DNA from: Bidens hawaiensis
Lineage: Eukaryota > Streptophyta > Magnoliopsida > Asterales > Asteraceae
Length of the DNA stretch: 64,000 nt
Direction: 5' to 3'
Assembly: GCA_021521415.1 (NCBI GenBank)
Contig: JAIQDT010009139.1
Location: forward strand, 1 to 64,000
In this document: piece after piece, positions 56,887-64,000 of the stretch
How the letters are laid out: every line of letters begins with the position of its first letter
Position numbering within the stretch: position 1 is the first letter of the stretch
Program-made: the position numbers and the translations under genes
The notes under the pieces: model-generated
Databases searched by the model: none
Seen by the model: the letters and a program-made list of their open reading frames with translations, nothing else
What the model was told of the DNA's origin: nothing

Positions 56887-59800
56887 ATGTCTTCTCATGA
56901 TGCTGAAGCTGTAGCCGACGATAGGAGTACTGCTGGCGAGTGCCAGTGTGCTCTACCTGTCGATCAGTACCAGTACATCGTCAGGAAGTTCATGCTCGAG
57001 TCTCTCGAGCCTGAGTTTCCTGAATCCCACCAGACTGTGTACGATGCCCCCAGTGGCAAGATCGGGGTATATGCTGCATTCTTTGTTTATGGGAACCTTA
57101 GGTTCCCATTGACAAAGTTTGTGTACCGTGTCCTGGAGAGGCACGGGGTGCACCTGACCGAGGTGCATCCGATGGCGATTGCCAAGGTCCGGCACTTCGA
57201 GTGGGTGTGTCGGATTCTGGGTATTGAGCCCTACGTGGACCGCCTGATGACCTTTTATACTTGGAGGTGCGTCCAGGGGTGGTACACCCTGACAACCCGT
57301 ATTAAGGGTTTGAAGATCTGCGTGACCGAGCGCAGTCTCCGATCGTGGAAGCGGGAGTTCTTCTACATCTCTGCCCGCGCCATCCCCATTGCTATGAAGT
57401 TCAAGAAGGGTCAAGCGCTTCCGAGCCTTCACGCTTCCAGCTACCAGGAGGCGGAATGGTTCGCGAAGATATCCCGGGTCCAATCTCCGGTTTACCGGTT
57501 TGCGGAGTCCGGGATGGTGCTGCTGGGGATGAGCCGGGTATGGAAGGATGCGTCCCGGTTTCCCATCCTTCTTGAATATGGTTTGAACTCTATTCCTTAT
57601 GGTATGTCTTGTCTTTCTTGCTGATATTAGTTAATTTTCTAACTGTTTCTTTTTCTTTCAGAGGGGAATAATTTGGAGTCGCTCCTGTTCCCGCGGGAAG
57701 CTGACAGTCCCGTGCGGGTGGGCACTCGTGCTCTGGACGACAATGAGTTGCCCATCCTGGAGCAAACGGCGGATAGGTTTGTGGAGGTCTATCCGCCGGA
57801 CCAAGAGATCCTGAGCCACCGGCGGCCAGGTAAGGAGATATTTTATCCTGAACCCCTCAATGCTGTACCCGTTGCTGGAAATCCTTACATCCTGTCTTCT
57901 TCTGAGGAATCCGCAGATGGTCCTCCCCTTGTGCGGAAGAAGAAGGCTGCTGCCGGCGTGAAGGGGAAGGAGAAGGCCTCCACAGCTGATCCAATGGTTC
58001 TCTCTGACTCGGAGTCAGATAGTGAAGAGGTGGCGGGGAAGCCCGGTGGTGAGGAGACCACTACTCCGGAGGCTACGACCGTTACCTCCGGAGAACCAAC
58101 GAAGACGACGGTGACCGGTACCAAGAGGCCGGCTCCATCGGGTTCCTCCCCGCCCGTCCGTACGTTCAGGGTCAAGAAAACCCGTAAGTACAATCATAAT
58201 GCCTGCAGATTTATCGCTATAAATTTATCTAACACTTTCTTCTTTGTGCAGGCGTGGGTGTTGACGCATTCCGGGGTGAAGCGCAGGGGAGTATCCCCCC
58301 GCCAATGACGGTAGGCTCGGTCAGCTTTCCTGAGGTGTCGACCCAGGCGCCTGCGCCTGCATCCGCTGGTCCAGTTGCTCATTCCTTTGAGCCAACTGTT
58401 CCGGCAGAGATGACGTCACCGCCGGCTGTGAGTGCGATTTTTACAGCATCCTTCACAGAGCCGGCGGTTACTGCTGCTGCTTACAAGGCGGCGACCACGG
58501 CGGCGACCACAACGGCGACCACGGCGGCTGCCGCCATGCCCGCGCCACCGGCACCGATGGCCGGACCATCAGGTACGCGCAGGGCTTCCCGTCGATTTTT
58601 GCCACCTTCCCGTCTGCCTGACCTGTTGGATGGATTTCCTTTAGGTTCAGGTGATGGGTTTGGCGGCTATCGGCCTGTCATTGACCCTACAGGTGCGTAG
58701 GGTTCCTTTCTTTTTCCCTTATGTTTTTTATCATCTTTTCCTTACTGCTTTTGTTTCTTTTGCAGTGTCGGATTCCAATGAAGTGTATGTTCCTCGATGG
58801 AACATACGCCGAGGAACAACCCTTCGCACACCTGTGGAGTGCGTGGACTGGGCTCGCCACGCTGCTCCTCCGGGTGCGTTGGGGGAAGCCATGGTTAGCT
58901 ACCAGGAGGGTAGGCTAACTAATGAGCTTCGGGTTCTCCAGGCCCGGATGCAGCCGCGCGTCGAGCTGCTTTGTCGTGAAAACGACAAGTTGAAAGCAGC
59001 TCGCGCCAAGGACATATCTGAGGCGCGTGCTCTTCGGGAGGAGAACCAACAGCTGGCGGCAGCTGTCGCCGACAAGGAGAAGGCCTTCAAGGCCCTCGAG
59101 GTTGAAGTTCAGGCGCGACTCGAGGCCCGCTCCAAGGCTGCCCAAGCTGTGAATGAACAGCTTCGGCTGGCCAGGGAGACTGCGCGAAACGCAACCGAGA
59201 GGGCTGCCAAGGCTGAAGCCGTTGCTGAGCCTTTGCGTGTGGAGAATGAGGAGCTGAAAGGCAAATTAGAGGCTCTCCAACGCGCTCATGATGCCTTGGC
59301 AATGGAAGATGCCAAGAAACTCCAGGAAATCCTGGACCAGAGGGGGGTGCTTGACCAGACCCAGCGGAAGCTTAAGGGCGTCGAAGAGGCTGCCGCAAAG
59401 GAAGTTTTACTTGCCAACCTTAACAAGAGCGAAGCCGAACGCGCCCATAACGAAGTTCAAGCTGCCCTCCAATGGCTTCTTCGAGAAGCGTTGCCTCAGG
59501 TATGTTTAGTTTTATCTTCACGCTTTTCTTTTGTAAGAAAAGGTTCTAATACTTGTGTTTTCTTTGTAGGTTGTGCGTCGGGTCTTTTCAGAGACCTCTT
59601 ACGATGATGCTATGACCGCAGCCCTCAACGCTTCTCATGAGGATGGGGAAAAGGCCGGCTTCTTGCTTGGTCTAGGGTTTGTTGAGAAAGGCGTCCCGCC
59701 TTCCAACTTCCCTTTGTTCAATGTGGATACCGAAGCCATTTATGACCAAGCATTGAACCAATACGCCGCCTTCCCGCATCCAGTGGTGGAGAAGGTGGAC

Positions 59801-59905
59801 GAAGTAGCTGCTGCTGATGATGGGTTAGCTGTCCTCAAAGCGTTCCTCGAACCACCCCGTTCTTCTGACGGAGCGGGTCCAAGTGGAAGCGTCCCTGAAG
59901 CTTGA
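56887..59905 (+). CDS. Intact five-exon antisense gene, gypsy-type transposon domain (PF04195-like) plus coiled coil
   Basis: Exons as I read them: 56887-57601, 57662-58183, 58252-58692, 58766-59499 and 59570-59905. All four introns are short (60-74 bp), begin GT and end AG, and joining keeps one open frame of 915 codons plus TGA. The start AAAAATGTC is the first good ATG after the TATA box. Residues ~40-235 resemble the 'putative gypsy-type transposon' domain (HPMAIAKVRHFEWVC, GWYTLTTR, SWKREFFYISARAIPIAM). Residues ~330-410 are acidic/Thr-rich, ending in basic RVKKTR. Residues ~440-550 are Ala/Pro-rich, ~610-800 a long coiled coil and ~805-915 a conserved C-terminal part. Biochemical role is unknown. 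Antisense extra ORFs are known in the Tat lineage. Confidence 0.85.
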
Positions 59906-59938
59906 TCCTGAAGATCCCTTCCCATTGCTAAGACTTGT

Positions 59939-59940
<2 letters not shown>

Positions 59941-59980
<40 letters not shown>
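59941..59980. repeat. Poly-T run (~40 nt)
   Basis: An uninterrupted T-run starts 36 bases after the antisense gene's stop. In the element's own sense it is an A-run. Its length must be viewed with caution because of sequencing slippage. Confidence 0.9.
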
Positions 59981-60144
59981 CTTTTAGGCGGGTAGTTTCC
60001 CGGCCATTCTTGTAATATATTCTTGAAATATTAATCTTTTTGCGTATAAGATTGTTATTTCCTTCTTTGGGTTCCTTGCTTTATAAAATTATGACTTGCA
60101 TACTTAGTTTAAATTAGCAATTTTCCAAGTGTTTAGAATAAGAA

Positions 60145-60756
60145 CCTTTGAACGTGGTTGATAGTGGGTTAAAGTTTCGCTTCCTCCTTCGTGATTGTGC
60201 GGGTGGAACCGTCACTTGCACTTGGTAGGATGGCTAAACTTTAACTTATATCTGACCTGCGTGTAGGTTTTCCTTTTCGAAATTTCTAAGGCATTAAGAT
60301 AAGTTGACCTTTGAACGTGGTTGATAACAGGAAGTCTTGCTTCCTCTTTCGTGATTGTGCGGGTAGAACCATCACTTGCACTTAGTAGGATGGCAAAACT
60401 TTACCCTTATCTGACCTGCGTGTAGGTTTTTCTTACCTTTTGAGGATAAGTTAACCTTTGAACGTGGTTGATAATAGGTGTGAAGTTTTGCTTCCTCTTT
60501 CGTGATTGTGCGGGTAGAACCGTCACTTGCACTTAGTAGGATGGCAAAACTTTACCCTTATCTGACCTGCGTGTAGGTTTTTCTTACCTTTTGAGGATAA
60601 GTTAACCTTTGAACGTGGTTGATAATAGGTGTGAAGTTTTGCTTCCTCTTTCGTGATTGTGCGGGTAGAACCGTCACTTGCACTTAGTAGGATGGCAAAA
60701 CTTTACCCTTATCTGACATGCGTGTAGGTTTTTCTTATCCTTTTTAAGAATTTTGT
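60145..60756. repeat. Four tandem ~150-bp repeats
   Basis: 'cctttgaacgtggttgata' starts units at 60145, 60308, 60455 and 60606, with spacings of 163, 147 and 151. Each contains 'cgtgattgtgcgggtagaaccgtcacttgcacttagtaggatggcaaaactttaccc' and 'tgacctgcgtgtaggtttttc'. The last two units are almost identical. The array lies between the antisense gene's 3' end and gag. Confidence 0.93.
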
Positions 60757-61160
60757 TTTGAACCATTCGACGCGCGGTTGTCGATAGGTTAGTGTTCATT
60801 TTCCTTTCATGATTCATGCGGATAGACCGGCACTTTCATTTAATGGGATAATTGAATTCTCCTTCAACTGACTCTGCGTGAAGGTTTGCCACGTTATTGG
60901 GTTCGTGCGGGTAAGACCGCCTTCCCACGCAACGACTTCACGTAATGTGAATGCCGTCACCAGTGTTGGATAGTTTAACCGTTCGATGCGCGGTTGTTGA
61001 TAGGTTATTATTCAGTTTTCTTAATGATTCATGCGGATAGACCGACACTTTCATTTTTGGGTGCTGAACTTTTTCCCCTTCAACTGACCTGCGTGAAGGT
61101 TTGTCACGTTGCTGGGTTCGTGCGGGTAGGACCGCCTTCCCATGCAATGACGACGTAATT
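60757..61160. repeat. Two ~205-bp repeats related to the 150-bp array
   Basis: Blocks starting 'gaaccattcgacgcgcggttg' (60769) and 'aaccgttcgatgcgcggttg' (60977) run in parallel through 'gattcatgcggatagaccg', 'ctgcgtgaaggtttg' and 'gtgcgggta(a/g)gaccgccttccca'. They share the 'tgacctgcgtg...' and 'tgcggg/atagaccg' elements with the 150-bp repeats, so both arrays derive from one ancestral sequence. Confidence 0.85.
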
Positions 61161-61465
61161 ATGCGGTGAAAACCGGCATACTAGTTCAGAAAAGTATAAA
61201 TGTAAAATCATCAGCTTCGGTGTTCTTAAAGAGAATCATTTCCATTAGAAGTGGCTCTTGGCCTTTTCTTTACAAATTGGAATTGATTTACATGCACTGT
61301 GTAAATGAGCTCCCTTCCATGTTGGGATGGGAGTGCCATCGAGCCGATACGCACCTGGTTCGGGATCTCGTTCTTTACGCAGCATGTAGTCTCGATTTTG
61401 AAGCTGGAATTGATTCGTGTTTTTCCCAGCTGGGGTTCTATACGCACTCGCCTGCTCAGCCTTTA
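61161..61465 (-). other. Segment after gag, no recognised domain
   Basis: In the position where protease should begin, only a broken minus-strand frame exists (61447-61226), with no retropepsin D-T/S-G. I take this as the deletion scar of pol. Confidence 0.5.
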
Positions 61466-62917
61466 TTACGCCACGAGGTGCGCGAGCGTCCCATCTCTGA
61501 CAAATGCTTCGACCATATCTTTTACATCTATGCATTCTTCAGTGTTGTGGCCCTTTGTCTTGTGAAAGTCACAGTATTTGCTCTGATCAGCATCGTGACG
61601 ATGTCGGATTATTGGAGGCTTTGGCCATGGGAGCTCTTCAGTGGCGAATATCTCAGTGACGCTTTTGGTGAGTGGCGTCCATCTGGAGTTCCGGTGCGAC
61701 TGTACATTATCCCTTCCGTCCAACCGATGTTGCAAGCCGGATGAGGTGTCAAAGTTTACCCTTGACTGCCAAATGCCTAGCTTTCGTTTTTTATTTAGTC
61801 GGGCGGTGAGGACGTTGTCTTCTCTCGTCCTCTGGGTGTAGAGGTTTGTGCTCTGTGGGAGATCTCTACCCAGTTGCTTCTCTGTTTCCGCATAGCGTTT
61901 TGCTGCTGTCATGATGCCATCCCATGTGGATGGCATGCCATCTTTACCCGTTAGGGTGCGGATGAGCTCTGGGTCATGTGCGCCCTGGATGAAGGCAGCG
62001 CGAACGAGATCTTCGCTGATATTGCCCAAACTTAGCTTCTTTGAGTTGAAGCGAGTGATGAAGTTTGGCAGAGATTCATCTTCCTCTCGTATGCATTTGA
62101 GGATTGTCCATTGCTCCTCGGTATACTTTCGTTGCTGGCTGAAGTGTTGGCTAAACTTCTGTTGGAAGTCTGCCCAGTCGTAGATGTGGTTGACCGGTAG
62201 ACGATCGAACCATGCTCTAGCAGCCCCCACCAGCGTCATTTGGAACATGTAACACCACGTGGGTTCCGTCCAATTACTGACGGTTGCCCCCGCTATGAAC
62301 CTGTTCAAATGATCGTCTGGATCAGATATACCGTCATATGTGCCTATGTTAGGCATTTGTTTGGCACTCTTTGGGGCGATTGCTTCAGCAATGTCCCTTG
62401 CAAATTTGGACGTTCCTGCATTTGCAACGTTTGGTCTGAACGTTTTAGAGAAGTCCCGTGGACTTCCACCTGTGCTTTATGGTTTGAAGGCTTGTCCAAA
62501 ATGCCTTTTCGGTTGGGATTCCGTTTCCTTACGCTTCCCTTTTGCCCTATGGCGAGGGTTCGCGTCGGAGTCGGATTCCTCCGAGTCATCCTCCCAGTAT
62601 TCGAATTCGTCGGCCTGTTGCACGGAACGCAAGCGTTCGTCCAACTCAGCCTGGAATTCCTTTTGTCGTGCCTCCGCCCATGCCTTAACTTCATCGAGAG
62701 TCTGGCGGGGGAGTCTTCGTTTCTCAAACTGGATATCGGTGGATCCCAATAGGTGATCATTTACTGCACTTGCCCCAGCTTTGGTAAGTGGGGTAGTGTT
62801 CGTAAAATTTACTTCACTTGCCCCGGCTTCGGTAGCCGGGGTAGTGTTCGTAAAAACTGTGTTGCCGGTGTTCATCCCAGTAGCTGGGGTTGTGGTTACC
62901 GGAATTTCTCTAACCAT
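61466..62917 (-). pseudogene. gag: Tat gag with one nonsense codon
   Basis: It starts at the ATG at 62917, 65 bases from the LTR. One frame runs 484 codons to the stop at 61466, broken only by TAA at 62479-62477 (codon 147). The N-part is Thr/Ala-rich with two near-repeats (TTPATEAGAS, TTPLTKAGAS) and an acidic stretch. The capsid part has MPNIGTYDGISDPDDHLNRF, MTLVGAARAWFDRLP and the Tat-type pattern SLPNFITRFN..KLSLGN. A zinc-binding C-DFH-KTKGH-NTEEC lies near 61540. In an element with near-identical LTRs the stop is either inherited from a non-autonomous parent or brand new. No protease or RT follows. Confidence 0.9.
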
Positions 62918-62966
62918 CTTTGTAGAAGTTTGAAAAAACTGGAGAAAAATAAAGTTCTAGCTTTAT

Positions 62967-62982
62967 GCACGGATGGCGCCAA
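62967..62982 (-). other. Primer-binding site of young Tat element
   Basis: The minus strand reads TTGGCGCCATCCGTGC immediately inside the 5' LTR. The TGGCGCC core is shared with the Athila PBS, but the following bases differ, so another tRNA or tRNA isoform may prime it. Confidence 0.85.
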
Positions 62983-63957
62983 TGAAGAAACACTAACCGG
63001 ACCCCGGGCAGATTACTGGTAACCTGGGGGTTGGATAGCTGTTTCCCACGAGGGGTTAGACCCTTGGAAGATGGTTCTTCTGATAACCTGCAAAACAGAC
63101 ACCGTGAGCTCGTCACTGAGAAGGGGGGGGTTCCTCCTTGTGACCACCCTCCGGCGTGAGAATCAGACTAGATTGCTCTTTAAATATAAAAGTATATTAA
63201 GAGATTGCTAGAGCAGATATCAGGTATATTATGATGATAATATGATAATGTAATGTGTCGATGATCATACCATTTGGGGTATTTATAGCCGAAGGTAGGT
63301 TTCCAAGGAGGTATGGCCGGCTGCAACAGTGTTCCTGTTCATCAACAGTAGCCTACGCACGTGCCCTGCTGGTAGTTGGTGGGTAGGCAGCGGCTGATAG
63401 TGACCAGGCCTGCTGTATACTGTTCCCTTTCCACCAACTGCCGGCTACGCACGTGGTATGACAGTAGTTGGTGAGTAGGCAGCGGCTAATAGTGATACAG
63501 TACAGGAGCATGCTGCTCGCCATGCTGTATCAGTGAGCTGTCGTATCTCTGATCAGATCTTTCGCCCATACCTCGTCAGGTACAGTAAAAGGTCCTTCAG
63601 TATACAGACTGGCTTATTTGGGCGGGAGTATTCCCCCTCCCGCCTCTGTGCGGGATTGCTCCCGGCTTTGCTCATTCCTTCAGGTGACACTGAATGATCG
63701 AGAGCTAAGTACCTAGTGCGTGTAGCCATGCTGCGCGGGTGGCCTTCCCTCATGGCTTGTATCCGAGGCTGCGGGAACAGGCGGAGTCCTTCACCATGGG
63801 AGGCATTTCCTGCGGGAACAGCTTGCGTACTGCGCGTAAGGACGTCACGTCTCTGAGCATGGTTGGTCCTGCGGATCCAGTTGGTTTTTGCGCAGACGTC
63901 CCTGTTTAAGGTGAGTCTCGCGGGACCAAATGGGCTCTACTGGGACCTACCTCTTCA
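62983..63957 (-). repeat. 5' LTR of young Tat element
   Basis: 975 bp, nearly identical to 54561-55535. The minus-strand TATA GGCTATAAATACC is at 63278-63290, so transcription of gag starts leftwards from about 63250. The 66-codon frame at 63553 is present in both LTRs only because they are copies. Confidence 0.96.
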
Positions 63958-63962
63958 GTCTG
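63958..63962. repeat. Target-site duplication GTCTG (right)
   Basis: A perfect match to 54556-54560. Confidence 0.95.
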
Positions 63963-64000
63963 TGAGCTCGGAGGCGGAGGCGGAGGAGAGGTGGTGATGT
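63963..64000 (-). pseudogene. PDLP-like DUF26 gene, 5' coding piece
   Basis: The minus strand continues the frame of the exon at 53917-54560 upstream of the insertion: a Ser/Ala-rich stretch (HHLSSASASELT) that would precede the first conserved LIYKDCANQ. This looks like the region just after a signal peptide. The start codon and signal peptide lie beyond the window. Confidence 0.75.

Larger units (their letters stand above)
54561..63957 (-). mobile_element. Young pol-less Tat element with intact antisense gene
   Basis: 9,397 bp with LTRs of 975 bp each (54561-55535, 62983-63957), PBS next to the right LTR, polypurine tract next to the left one and a perfect TSD GTCTG. Gag is on minus next to the 5' LTR. 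No protease, RT, RNase H or integrase is found. The middle holds two tandem-repeat arrays and a spliced gene on the opposite strand (56887-59905). In reading the LTRs against each other I found one difference (55499, T/C at the same relative position), so the insertion is very recent. Having no pol, it must have moved using enzymes from an autonomous relative. It sits in a DUF26 gene. Confidence 0.95.

Noticed and set aside
59941..59980. Poly-A tail of a retroposed antisense mRNA
   Set aside because: The run is T on the gene's own strand, and the gene keeps its introns, so it is not a processed copy.
61641..62756. Plus-strand frames over the young element's gag (up to 170 codons)
   Set aside because: They are complementary shadows of the gag capsid and zinc-knuckle coding strand.

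Overview
This looks like a repeat-dense stretch of a flowering-plant nuclear genome. It is AT-rich, with nested LTR retrotransposons of the Ty3/gypsy Tat, Athila and chromovirus-like lineages, L1-like and RTE-like LINE remnants, MULE and hAT non-autonomous DNA elements, spliceosomal introns and TATA promoters. The repertoire fits a dicot, and Asteraceae is my best guess from general resemblance only. No bacterial-type operons, rRNA genes or CRISPR arrays are present.

Layout. 1-314 is the end of a Tat-family LTR. 315-3397 is AT-rich spacer with a 436-bp tandem duplication. 3398-4630 is a truncated Tat copy (gag start, PBS, LTR). 6411-13392 is a decayed chromovirus-like element on the minus strand whose gag is split by a solo LTR with a perfect TSD. 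15171-19545 carries two tandem copies of a unit with a small hydrophobic ORF, and a third copy lies at 36337-39300. 19621-29575 is an L1-like LINE split in its reverse-transcriptase domain by a pol-less Athila element (21498-29097). 29580-34240 is a gypsy LTR holding a solo LTR and a foldback MULE with apparent captured gene-start sequence. 39368-53001 is a decayed Tat element: a split 3' LTR, two tandem antisense genes, and a pol with dual RNase H. 53917-64000 is a plasmodesmata-located/cysteine-rich-repeat secretory (DUF26) gene split by a young 9.4-kb Tat derivative at 54561-63957 (975-bp LTRs, TSD GTCTG).

The youngest element is the highlight. It has no pol, its gag carries a nonsense codon, and its LTRs are nearly identical. 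On the strand opposite to gag it carries an apparently intact five-exon gene (56887-59905, 915 codons plus stop) with its own TATA promoter. Two older homologues of that gene and promoter lie in the 39368-53001 element. This suggests a self-contained antisense transcription unit kept by a retrotransposon family that is mobilised in trans.

The second point of interest is the threefold small-ORF locus (17102, 18880, 38936). Coding status is plausible but not proven. The only clearly host protein-coding gene is the DUF26 gene at the right edge.
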